From positions 1 through 12,840 of the forward strand of contig DATHDF010000058.1 of assembly GCA_035319185.1 (NCBI GenBank): DNA of 12,840 nucleotides, read 5' to 3'. This document shows, piece by piece, positions 6,425-12,840 of this stretch. The DNA is from Fen-1308 sp035319185 (GTDB lineage Bacteria > Nitrospirota > Thermodesulfovibrionia > Thermodesulfovibrionales > Dissulfurispiraceae). How positions within the stretch are numbered: the first letter of the stretch is position 1; each line of letters begins with the position of its first letter. The notes under the pieces are model-generated. The model saw nothing but the letters and a program-made list of their open reading frames with translations, searched no databases and was not told the DNA's origin. The translations under genes and the position numbers were made by a program.

Positions 6425-7030
6425 ATGGACCTGCGGACCGCAAGATTTTATGCCATTGATGTAGAGACCACGGGACTGGACCAGGCAAAAGACGAGATCA
6501 TATCTTTTGCCTGCGTGCCTATTGTCAATTTAAAGATAGTAGTGCACGAGAATTACTACACTCTTATTAAGCCTGCAAGATACAACTATAAGGCGATGAA
6601 ATACCACGGGATAAGCCGTGCCGACCTGCAGGCTGCGCCGGCCTTTGAAGATGTCTCGGACCACCTGCTGAAAATGCTGGACGGCATTCTTGTCGGGCAC
6701 ACAGTGGAGTTCGATTTCAATTTCCTGAAAAAGAGCTTCAAGGCTTCCGGCTCAAGGTTCAAAAGGGACCTTATCGACATAGCAATGGTTGAAAAATGGC
6801 TGAAGCAAAGATGCAAGGCAGAAAGCAGAGGTCTTACCCTCGACGAAATGATCGAGGCCTATGGTCTGAAAAAACATTATCGGCACAATGCAGCCGCGGA
6901 TGCCTTCTTTGCCGCCCAGATTTTTCAAATGCAGTTGCTTGCAATGACGAAGTTCGGAATCACCTCTGCAGAAAAAGTCATCAAAGCCGCCAGGAGCTGC
7001 AGATATGCCGATAGCGATATCGTATATTAG
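6425..7030 (+). CDS. DnaQ-like 3'-5' exonuclease (DEDDh family)
   Basis: A 201-residue protein with the three exonuclease motifs complete: DVETTG (D12, E14), GHTVEFDFNFL with D97, and HNAAADA (H154, D159). The histidine of motif III makes it DEDDh type, like the epsilon subunit of DNA polymerase III and PolC proofreading domains. It lacks any polymerase-binding tail, so it is a stand-alone nuclease acting on DNA or RNA ends. It lies 12 bases after the TGA of the DUF294 gene, in the same frame. No recognisable ribosome site precedes its ATG, so translation probably depends on coupling to, or readthrough from, the gene before. Pairing with DUF294 proteins is a familiar arrangement, but the shared function is not known. 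Confidence 0.88.
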   Translation: MDLRTARFYAIDVETTGLDQAKDEIISFACVPIVNLKIVVHENYYTLIKPARYNYKAMKYHGISRADLQAAPAFEDVSDHLLKMLDGILVGHTVEFDFNFLKKSFKASGSRFKRDLIDIAMVEKWLKQRCKAESRGLTLDEMIEAYGLKKHYRHNAAADAFFAAQIFQMQLLAMTKFGITSAEKVIKAARSCRYADSDIVY

Positions 7031-7106
7031 CTCGGGCGTCTTGACTTTACGACTGCCAGTCTGAGAGACTCGACAAACTGCAAAACTTTTTTAAGGAGAC
7101 AATAAT

Positions 7107-8828
7107 ATGCGTGCTGACCCGCCGATTTATACAGAGAAGACGGAATGCCAGGACTGCTACAAGTGTATCCGTGAATGTCCGGTGCAGGCTATCAAAGTGG
7201 AGTCCGGAAGCGCCTCAATAATGGCGGACCTCTGCATACTCTGCGGCAAATGTATCAATATTTGTCCCAAAGGAGCAAAGAAGGTACGGGATGATCTGCA
7301 AGAGGCAAAAAAACTGGTGTCCGATTGCGGAAAGGTGATAGCTTCTCTTGATCCATCCTTTGTCACCGAGTTCCCCGGGGTTGAACCGGGGCAGATTGTT
7401 GCCGGGCTCAGAGCACTGGGATTCTATGGCGTATCCGAGTCGTCCCTGGGGGCCGAACTAGTGAGCATGCATGCCGATAGGCTCCTGGAGCAGTCAAGCA
7501 GGTCGATATTTATTTCATCCGCTTGCCCCACTATTGTTCAGTACCTGAGGAGATACAGACCGGAGTACGCCGGGTATATCACGAACCTGCTTTCTCCGAC
7601 TCTTGCGCATGCTCGCATGCTTCGCGAGATCTATGGGCCTGAAATCGACATCGTTCATATCGGACCATGCATAGCACGAAAGCTGGAATCCGACGTCCAC
7701 CCTGAACTGATTGATGTAGCCCTGACATTCGAGGACCTGAGACTGTGGCTGGAGGAGGAGAAGATCGAACTGCAGTTCCTGGCGAAGACGCCAAAGGATG
7801 TCTTTGTGCCTCGCCGTTCGAATGATGGTGCGCTCTACCCCGTGGTCGGGGGGATGATCGAAAGCATCCGAGGGCGCAGAAAAAAGCCCTTGCCGGCACA
7901 ATTTATCTCTTTTTCAGGTATCAGACGCCTGAAGAACGCTTTAAGGGGATTCGACGAGCTGGAGCCGGAAGGCAATCTGTTCCTCGAGCTTTCGGCCTGC
8001 TTTGGCGGCTGCGTCAACGGACCGAAAAGCGAGAGCCGCGCTGCAACTGTCTGCAAACGATACAGGATAAGCCAGTACGCCCGGCCGGCGTCTGCAAAGG
8101 CGTCAGAGGACGTCGACATCCGCGAGGAATACCCGCCGGAACCTGTTCAGCAAGTCATCTATTCCGAAAATCAGATAAGAGAGGCCCTTCATCAGGTGGG
8201 GAAATTCGAGGAAAGGGACGAGCTTAACTGCGGGGGCTGCGGTTATGATTCCTGCCGCGACTTTGTCTGCGCGCTTATCAGCGACAAGGCTGAAAAGGCT
8301 ATGTGCGTGGCGTATATGCGAATCCTGGCCCAGAGAAAAGCCAACATCCTGATCCAAAAGATGCCGTCTGCTGCCGTCATCGTAGATGATCAATTGAAGA
8401 TAGTTGAGTATAATCCTAACTTCGTTAATCTGTTCGGGCAGTGTGCAGCCGAAGGCGAAGAGGCACCGCGCTTGGAAGGCGCAGGCATAAAGGACATAGT
8501 GCCGTTTCACGAGCTTTTCCAGGGCGTACTGAGCAGCGGCGAAGAGGTGCTGGAGAAAGACCTGCGTTTTCAGGGCCGCATCCTTCACGGCATTATCTTC
8601 AGCATTGAAAGGCATTCTCTGGTGGGGGCCCTGTTTGGCGACATCACGATGCCGGCGATGCAGCGTGAGCAGATCATTAAGCGGGCACGGCATGTTATCG
8701 AACAAAATCTCATGACTGTCCAGAAGATTGCATATCTTATGGGTGAGAACGCTGCGGAATCCGAAATCATACTCAACTCTATCGTGGAATCGTTTACGGC
8801 TAAAGGGATGGATGACAATAATGATTGA
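7107..8828 (+). CDS. Sensory-type [FeFe]-hydrogenase-like protein with PAS-like C-terminal region
   Basis: A 573-residue protein. Two ferredoxin clusters come first (C14, C17, C20, C24; C43, C46, C49, C53). The H-cluster domain follows (about 75-325), with its four ligand cysteines kept: C140 (SSACP), C188 (GPCIARKLE), C298 and C302 (SACFGGC). A further [4Fe-4S] motif comes next (C375, C378, C383, C400; CGGCGYDSC), then a PAS-like segment (about 418-515). The proton-relay cysteine of catalytic enzymes is Ala139, and the two methionines near the H-cluster are Gly186 and Ser296. From memory this matches the changes in the sensory HydS of Thermotoga maritima. Arg191 stands where enzymes have lysine. 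So it probably senses H2 or redox state rather than turning over H2, and may not carry a full H-cluster. There is no output domain. The next gene, a phosphatase, overlaps it and is the likely output. A good AAGGAG lies 8 bases upstream. HydE/F/G maturases are not in the window. Confidence 0.87.
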   Translation: MRADPPIYTEKTECQDCYKCIRECPVQAIKVESGSASIMADLCILCGKCINICPKGAKKVRDDLQEAKKLVSDCGKVIASLDPSFVTEFPGVEPGQIVAGLRALGFYGVSESSLGAELVSMHADRLLEQSSRSIFISSACPTIVQYLRRYRPEYAGYITNLLSPTLAHARMLREIYGPEIDIVHIGPCIARKLESDVHPELIDVALTFEDLRLWLEEEKIELQFLAKTPKDVFVPRRSNDGALYPVVGGMIESIRGRRKKPLPAQFISFSGIRRLKNALRGFDELEPEGNLFLELSACFGGCVNGPKSESRAATVCKRYRISQYARPASAKASEDVDIREEYPPEPVQQVIYSENQIREALHQVGKFEERDELNCGGCGYDSCRDFVCALISDKAEKAMCVAYMRILAQRKANILIQKMPSAAVIVDDQLKIVEYNPNFVNLFGQCAAEGEEAPRLEGAGIKDIVPFHELFQGVLSSGEEVLEKDLRFQGRILHGIIFSIERHSLVGALFGDITMPAMQREQIIKRARHVIEQNLMTVQKIAYLMGENAAESEIILNSIVESFTAKGMDDNND

Positions 8829-10002
8829 TTTGCGCGAACATAATTTTCTGGAGGTCGACCATTACCACATGGCCAAGAACGGACAATTTGTGTCCGGCGA
8901 TGTATTTCTCTCTCGCAAGATCAAGGAGGAGGGAAGGGTCGTTTCCGTGCTTTCTGACGGTCTCGGGAGCGGCATCAAGGCGAGCGTGCTTGCCACTCTC
9001 ACTGCTACTATGGCGCTCAAGTATACCTCAAGCTCCATCGATATCCGTTCATCGGCCGAGATCATCATGGACACGTTGCCTATCTGCAGCGTCAGGAATA
9101 TCAGCTATTCCACCTTCACAATCGTCGATATAGACCACGCCGGCAAAACCCGCATCATAGAGCACGGCAATCCCCCATATATTTTTATCCGAAGCGGCAG
9201 AGAGACCGAAGTCGAAAAACAGGTCATAGAACTCCTCAAATGGAGTGACCGGCGAATTCAGTACTCTGAAATAGAGATGCAGCTCGGCGACCGCATAGTC
9301 TTTTTTTCGGACGGGGTCTCTCAGGCCGGAATGGGCAAGCGCGATTCCCCTATCGGGTGGGGCAGCGGCGTAACTGCGCACATCGAACAGTGCCTCAGGG
9401 TCAACAGGGAAATGTCAGCCGGAGCAATGGCGCGCAGCATAGTGAAAAGGGCTATGCAAATGGATGGCAAGGGTGCGCTTGACGACATAACCTGCGGGGT
9501 GGTGTACCTCAGACGACCGAGACAGCTGCTGGTTGTTACAGGCCCGCCTTTTTCCAACGATGCAGATCAGGGGCTTGCAGGGCTGGTTGATGCATTCCCC
9601 GGCAGGACGGTCGTATGCGGCGGAACGACGGCCGATATTATCGCTCGCGAGCTTGACCGCGAAATAGAAACGGATATCAGGCTAAGCTTCCCCGGGGTTC
9701 CTCCCGCTGCCAGAATGGACGGGGTCGATCTGATTACCGAGGGTACGCTTACGCTGGGGCGGATCGCCGCTATGATCGAAAGCGAGCTTCCTTTTCAATA
9801 TAGCAGAGATCCTGCATCCATGCTGCTGGAGCTGCTCCTCGACAGCGACGTTATTTACTTTGTAGTCGGGACTCGCATGAACGAGGCCCATCAGGCGCCG
9901 AACATGCCGGTGGAGATGGACCTAAGGCGCAATATCGTTCGCCGTATTGCCGATCAGCTCGAAAGGGTACACTGCAAGGAGACCAGTATAAAATACATCT
10001 GA
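8812..10002 (+). CDS. SpoIIE/PP2C-type serine/threonine phosphatase paired with the hydrogenase-like sensor
   Basis: About 396 residues. The N-terminal 235 hold a SpoIIE/PP2C fold with the metal-binding aspartates in VSGD (D30), LSDGLGSG (D49), FFSDGVS (D167) and DDIT (D224-225). The C-terminal part (about 238-396) is a separate alpha/beta region found in hydrogenase-linked members of the family; I cannot name its function. The frame is open back to 8728, but a start there would overlap the sensor gene by 100 bases. The ATG at 8812 (AAGGG just upstream) or 8821 fits better and gives an overlap of 17 or 8 bases, typical of coupled genes. The sensor in front has no output domain, so the pair probably works as sensor plus phosphatase, acting on a phosphorylated protein such as an anti-anti-sigma factor. 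No such partner is in the window. Confidence 0.85.
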   Translation: MTIMIDLREHNFLEVDHYHMAKNGQFVSGDVFLSRKIKEEGRVVSVLSDGLGSGIKASVLATLTATMALKYTSSSIDIRSSAEIIMDTLPICSVRNISYSTFTIVDIDHAGKTRIIEHGNPPYIFIRSGRETEVEKQVIELLKWSDRRIQYSEIEMQLGDRIVFFSDGVSQAGMGKRDSPIGWGSGVTAHIEQCLRVNREMSAGAMARSIVKRAMQMDGKGALDDITCGVVYLRRPRQLLVVTGPPFSNDADQGLAGLVDAFPGRTVVCGGTTADIIARELDREIETDIRLSFPGVPPAARMDGVDLITEGTLTLGRIAAMIESELPFQYSRDPASMLLELLLDSDVIYFVVGTRMNEAHQAPNMPVEMDLRRNIVRRIADQLERVHCKETSIKYI

Positions 10003-10117
10003 TGCTGACGGGCGCCATGCAGCAGGCAACAATCTGAAGTCCGTCATAATCCATATAAATATTTACGAGTCTGTTGCGTGTTTTTCTATGCCCACAGGAG
10101 ATATACTAATAAGTAGG

Positions 10118-10153
10118 GGCTGGCTGCATTATGTCATCGCGTAACAGCCGGCC
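10118..10153 (+). other. Hairpin in the alaA leader
   Basis: GGCTGGCTG (10118-10126) pairs over nine positions (one G-U) with CAGCCGGCC (10145-10153) around an 18-base loop. It ends 36 bases before the alaA start. No T-run follows. It could affect translation or be a repressor site. The gap 10003-10189 otherwise holds an AT-rich stretch and a possible -10 TATACT (10102-10107) with no clear -35. Confidence 0.35.
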
Positions 10154-10189
10154 TGCGAGATTGTCAATGGATATTACGACGGGAGAATT

Positions 10190-11413
10190 ATGGCAAGGAT
10201 AACTAAATCTTCTAAAATGGACAACATATGCTACGAAATTCGTGGTCCGCTGCTAAAGGAGGCAAAGCGTCTCGAAGAAGAGGGTTACAGCATCATCAAG
10301 CTTAACACCGGCAATCCCCCGGCATTCGGCATCAATGCTCCCGATGAGATCATCCATGACGTTATTCTCAACGTCCGCTCGGCGCAGGCGTACGGGGATT
10401 CAAAGGGCCTCTTCGCCGCGCGGAAGGCGATCATGCAGCAGTGCCAGCTTACCGGAATCGAAGGCGTCGGTCTTGAGGATATATACATAGGCAACGGCGT
10501 GAGCGAAATGATCATGATCTCGATGCAGGGCCTGCTGAATAACGGCGATGAAATGCTTGTCCCCTCGCCGGACTATCCGCTTTGGACCGCTGCGGTGAAT
10601 CTTGCCGGAGGCAAGGCAGTGCATTATATATGCGATGAGGCCTCCGACTGGAATCCTGACCTGAAGGACATCGAATCAAAAATAACCGACAGGACGAGGG
10701 GCATTGTTGTCATCAACCCCAATAATCCCACCGGTGCAGTATATGCGCGGGACATCTTGCAGGATATTGTCAAACTGGCTGAAAAACATGGATTGATCAT
10801 TTTTTCCGATGAGATTTATGACCAGATACTCTATGACGACGCAAAGCACGTTCCGCTGGCCTCGCTTTCAAAAGATATTCTCTTTGTCACGTTCAACGGC
10901 CTGTCCAAGTCTCACCGCATTCCGGGAATGCGCGCGGGATGGATGATCGTAAGCGGCAACAAGGATATGGGGGGGGATTATATATCCGATGGCCTGGATG
11001 TGCTCGCAAACATGAGGCTGTGCGGCAACATGGTTGCGCAGTTTGCCATTCAGACGGCGTTATGCGGATACCAGAGTCTAAGGCAGCTGGTGTCGCCGGG
11101 CGGCAGGCTGTACGAGCAGAGAAACGCCGCCTTCGAATGCTTCAATTCGATTCCGGGTATCTCCTGCGTGAAGCCGATGGGGGCGCTCTATCTCTTCCCG
11201 AAGGTGGATATCAGGAAGCACAATATCCGTGATGACCAGAAATTTTTGCTGGACTTCCTGCTGCAGAAGAAGGTATTGATGGTTCAGGGCACCGGGTTCA
11301 ACTGGCACGAGCCGGACCATTTCCGCGTAGTGTTTCTGCCGATGGTTGATGAAATAAGGACGGTTGCAAAGAGGATGACCGAGTTTCTCGAAAATTACCG
11401 CCAGGCCGATTGA
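10190..11413 (+). CDS. alaA: Glutamate-pyruvate aminotransferase (alanine synthesis)
   Basis: A 407-residue PLP enzyme of fold type I, class I. It matches E. coli AlaA (about 405 residues) closely along its whole length: SSKMDNICYEIRGP near 7-20, KEAKRLEEEGY, GNGVSE (101-106), PSPDYPLWTAAV (125-136), NPNNPTGAVY (176-185), SDEIYDQILYDD (206-217), the cofactor lysine K240 in NGLSKSHR, and GGRLYEQRN. It makes alanine from pyruvate with glutamate as amino donor, in the cytoplasm. The ATG has GGGAG 4 bases upstream. It follows the phosphatase gene after a 187-base leader, so it may have its own promoter. It converges on the toxin-antitoxin pair. Nothing in it looks damaged. Confidence 0.95.
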   Translation: MARITKSSKMDNICYEIRGPLLKEAKRLEEEGYSIIKLNTGNPPAFGINAPDEIIHDVILNVRSAQAYGDSKGLFAARKAIMQQCQLTGIEGVGLEDIYIGNGVSEMIMISMQGLLNNGDEMLVPSPDYPLWTAAVNLAGGKAVHYICDEASDWNPDLKDIESKITDRTRGIVVINPNNPTGAVYARDILQDIVKLAEKHGLIIFSDEIYDQILYDDAKHVPLASLSKDILFVTFNGLSKSHRIPGMRAGWMIVSGNKDMGGDYISDGLDVLANMRLCGNMVAQFAIQTALCGYQSLRQLVSPGGRLYEQRNAAFECFNSIPGISCVKPMGALYLFPKVDIRKHNIRDDQKFLLDFLLQKKVLMVQGTGFNWHEPDHFRVVFLPMVDEIRTVAKRMTEFLENYRQAD

Positions 11414-11496
11414 GAGGTCTTGGTAGTAACGCTGTCTTCCCGCTTTGTCTCATTGGTCTTTCAGTCGGACGCCGATCTGTGCAGCGTTTGTTTCGC

Positions 11497-11754
11497 TTAA
11501 CGATAAATGTCTTTACGATGACCGACCTTTACTATCCAAACAGTCAGTTCCTTATCTTGAATCGAGTAGACAATTCGATAATGCCCTTGACAGACTCTAT
11601 ATCTTTCCTGGCCGGTCATTTTTTCGCTGCCCGATGGTCGTGGGTTGTCGCCAAGGCTTTTAATCCTCTGAAGAATTTTTTTTAAATCGCTTTTTGGTAT
11701 TGCAGCCAGATCCTTCACAACTGATTCCCGAAAGAATATTCTATATTCGGCCAT
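11497..11754 (-). CDS. RelE/ParE-superfamily toxin
   Basis: An 85-residue basic protein with the RelE/ParE pattern: a start like YRIFFRESVVKDLAAIP, KILQRIKSLGDNPRP in the helices, then RYRVCQGHYRIVYSI and a C-terminal strand IVKVGHRKDIYR. RelE members cut mRNA in the ribosome; ParE members poison gyrase. The GHRKDIYR ending favours the RelE group. It overlaps the end of the antitoxin gene by 14 bases, the usual antitoxin-first order. The length is full and no frameshift is seen. Its 3' end faces alaA across 83 bases with no clear terminator. Confidence 0.9.
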   Translation of the reverse strand: MAEYRIFFRESVVKDLAAIPKSDLKKILQRIKSLGDNPRPSGSEKMTGQERYRVCQGHYRIVYSIQDKELTVWIVKVGHRKDIYR

Positions 11755-11974
11755 CTTTCTTCAGCCTTTTGAGCAGTTCATCATAACTGATTAAAGTGTC
11801 TTTAGCCCTGTCTTCAAACGCCGCGATATCATCTGCATCTTCGGCAATGGCCTCTCTAACGGCAATATTCACCAACTCTGATACCGACATGGCTGTTTCA
11901 ATTGATTTTAATCGCAATGCCTTATGTAAGTCAGGATCCAAATAAACCGTTGCTCTTTTTGTCGCTGTTGTCAT
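11741..11974 (-). CDS. Ribbon-helix-helix antitoxin
   Basis: A 77-residue acidic partner of the RelE-type toxin. The N-terminal strand (KRATVYLDPDLHKALRLKS, about 6-24) and two following helices (SVSELVNIAVREAI, 30-43) form a CopG/Arc-type DNA-binding domain. The C-terminal half (about 45-77), rich in Asp, Glu and Lys, should wrap the toxin. A strong GGAGGT (11986-11981) lies 6 bases from the ATG. Antitoxins of this kind repress their own promoter as dimers, and a candidate operator overlaps the -10 region upstream. Confidence 0.9.
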   Translation of the reverse strand: MTTATKRATVYLDPDLHKALRLKSIETAMSVSELVNIAVREAIAEDADDIAAFEDRAKDTLISYDELLKRLKKDGRI

Positions 11975-11988
11975 AACGTCACCTCCAC

Positions 11989-12029
11989 AGTGGATAATTC
12001 ACTATAACACCATAGCGACATAACGTCAA
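11989..12029 (-). promoter_or_regulatory. Promoter and candidate operator of the toxin-antitoxin pair
   Basis: On the minus strand there is a -35 TTGACG (12029-12024), an exact 17-base spacer and a -10 TATAGT (12006-12001): the best promoter in the window. AGTG (11989-11992) and CACT (12000-12003) form an inverted repeat across the start of transcription. A second one, CTAT/ATAG, is at 12002-12015. Both suit autorepression by the ribbon-helix-helix antitoxin. Confidence 0.65.
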
Positions 12030-12060
12030 GCAGTCATGTCTATTTAAAGCGAACAATAAT

Positions 12061-12089
12061 GGTTTTCCGATGACTGTTCCCTGAAAACC
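12061..12089. other. Hairpin between the DUF2238 gene and the toxin-antitoxin promoter
   Basis: GGTTTTC (12061-12067) and GAAAACC (12083-12089) form a 7-bp stem with a 15-base loop, about 57 bases past the stop of the DUF2238 gene on the minus strand. It lacks a T-run on either side, so it is at best a weak terminator. The rest of the gap 11975-12145 holds the toxin-antitoxin promoter and nothing else I recognise. Confidence 0.25.
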
Positions 12090-12145
12090 GCTTTTGCCGC
12101 AAATATGCCGTTGCGTGGGATTTTGGACTTCACAATCTCAACTAT

Positions 12146-12757
12146 TCAATACCCAAGTCTCGAAAGATATGCGTTGTGTAATCGTGTAAGAAGAATGACC
12201 GATACCACTGACCCGATGAGACACCATAGCATATCGGTCTGTGTATCCCATATATAGCCTTGTGTCCCCAGGAAAGCTTCGGTGTCAGCTGGATTGGAAA
12301 GAGAAGCCAGCCACTCTACAATTTCGTAAAGCGCTGAAAATGCAAGCGGGACGGCGATCGATATAAAGGAAAGCCATTTGCCGGGCTTCAATGGCGACTT
12401 GCGTGCAAAAATCTCTCGCACGTATATTGTCGGGCCAAAGCCCTGCATGAAATGTCCGATCTTGTCATAATTGTTGCGGGTCCATCCGAACCAATCCTCC
12501 ATCCAGAAGCCAAGAGGCACTTTCGCGTATGAGTAGTGGCCGCCTACCATCAGAATAATCGCATGAATAGCAATGAGCGTATAGGTCAGGTTCGATAATG
12601 GAAATCTCCTGAAGGTAAAAAGCATGATCGGCAGTGCAATCATAAATGGCAGAGTTTCCAAAACCCATGTGAGGCGGGTGTCCTGCAGACCTATGCCTGA
12701 CCAGGTCCAGCAGGCCAATACAATTAGCAGTAAGGCAAATACATATTTTTTCGACAC
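12146..12757 (-). CDS. DUF2238 (YjdF-type) membrane protein
   Basis: A 203-residue protein with about five membrane helices (near 5-23, 29-49, 57-77, 126-149 and 174-193). The family motifs are all present: GGHYSYAKVP after helix 3, NNYDKIGHFMQGF (94-106), YEIVEW (144-149), and a loop GTQGYIWDTQTDMLW (164-178). These conserved His, Asp, Glu and Trp residues lie near the membrane surface, which hints at an enzyme or metal site, but no function is established. The start is GTG, supported by AAGGGG about 9 bases upstream. That site overlaps the TAA of the gene entering from the right edge, so the two are probably in one operon. Confidence 0.88.
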   Translation of the reverse strand: MSKKYVFALLLIVLACWTWSGIGLQDTRLTWVLETLPFMIALPIMLFTFRRFPLSNLTYTLIAIHAIILMVGGHYSYAKVPLGFWMEDWFGWTRNNYDKIGHFMQGFGPTIYVREIFARKSPLKPGKWLSFISIAVPLAFSALYEIVEWLASLSNPADTEAFLGTQGYIWDTQTDMLWCLIGSVVSVILLTRLHNAYLSRLGY

Positions 12758-12771
12758 TATGCGCTATCCCC

Positions 12772-12840
12772 TTACTTGCAAGAACTGACTGCCTGATCAA
12801 AGATTCTTTTACTTTCAGGCGAATCCGTGGCGGTTATCTT
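12772..12840 (-). CDS. C-terminal end of an unidentified gene (cut by the window edge)
   Basis: On the minus strand the frame is open from the right edge for 22 codons and ends in TAA at 12774-12772, with a C-terminus reading DQAVSSCK. It stops 14 bases before the GTG of the DUF2238 gene, whose ribosome site overlaps this stop. That position supports a real gene, but too little is present to assign a family. Confidence 0.4.
   Translation of the reverse strand, partial: KITATDSPESKRIFDQAVSSCK

Noticed and set aside
7060..7096. Terminator or attenuator before the hydrogenase-like gene (AGTCT-GAG-AGACT, then TTTTTT)
   Set aside because: The stem is only 5 bp and the T-run begins about 15 bases after it, too far for an intrinsic terminator.
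8728..8811. Upstream ATG at 8728 as start of the phosphatase
   Set aside because: It would overlap the sensor gene by about 100 bases and add a tail unlike the family; 8812 or 8821 fits better.
10000..10110. UGA readthrough of the phosphatase gene (TGA TGC TGA, then some 30 open codons)
   Set aside because: Two stops would have to be read in succession, and an open run of that length is common by chance. The extension resembles nothing known.
12061..12089. Intrinsic terminator of the DUF2238 gene
   Set aside because: The stem is AT-rich and no T-run follows on either strand. It is kept only as a low-confidence hairpin.

Overview
The window looks like chromosomal DNA from an anaerobic bacterium, most probably a delta-proteobacterium (Desulfobacterota, Syntrophus/Desulfomonile-like). 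The evidence is a tRNA of a kind reported from delta-proteobacteria, an HdrB/GlpC-type iron-sulfur oxidoreductase, a sensory-type [FeFe] hydrogenase homologue, periplasmic rhodaneses and a MauE/DoxX membrane protein. This placement is inference; no phylogenetic marker gene is present.

Left part (9-3408, minus strand). Read in the direction of transcription, a four-gene cluster encodes a MauE/DoxX membrane protein, a one-domain exported rhodanese, a two-domain exported rhodanese and a soluble 2x[4Fe-4S]/CCG-domain oxidoreductase. About 290 bases further on comes an unusual 131-nt tRNA gene (9-139). It has the body of a selenocysteine tRNA (8-bp acceptor stem, 5-bp T stem, long D stem with a 4-nt loop) but the anticodon GCA and discriminator U73 of a cysteine tRNA. 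Its variable region is about 60 nt. It ends in an encoded CCA. This is the most unusual element in the window.

Middle part (3571-11413, plus strand). An exported DUF3047 protein is followed by a 69-residue molbindin-type protein. Next comes a run of signalling genes: a cNMP-like/CBS/DUF294 nucleotidyltransferase protein, a DnaQ-type DEDDh exonuclease, a sensory [FeFe]-hydrogenase-like protein ending in a PAS-like region, and an overlapping SpoIIE/PP2C-type phosphatase. A clear alaA (glutamate-pyruvate aminotransferase) follows after a 187-nt leader. The DUF294 and exonuclease genes share one reading frame and are separated only by a UGA codon and four sense codons. This matters because tRNAs of the class found at 9-139 have been proposed to act as opal suppressors.

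Right part (11497-12840, minus strand). A RelE/ParE toxin and ribbon-helix-helix antitoxin pair sits behind a very good sigma-70-like promoter. It is followed by a DUF2238 (YjdF) membrane protein and the last 22 codons of another gene running in from the right edge.

Working model (inference): the left cluster handles sulfur and thiol redox chemistry next to a special cysteine tRNA. The middle cluster senses redox state or H2 through the H-cluster-like protein and passes the signal to a phosphatase.
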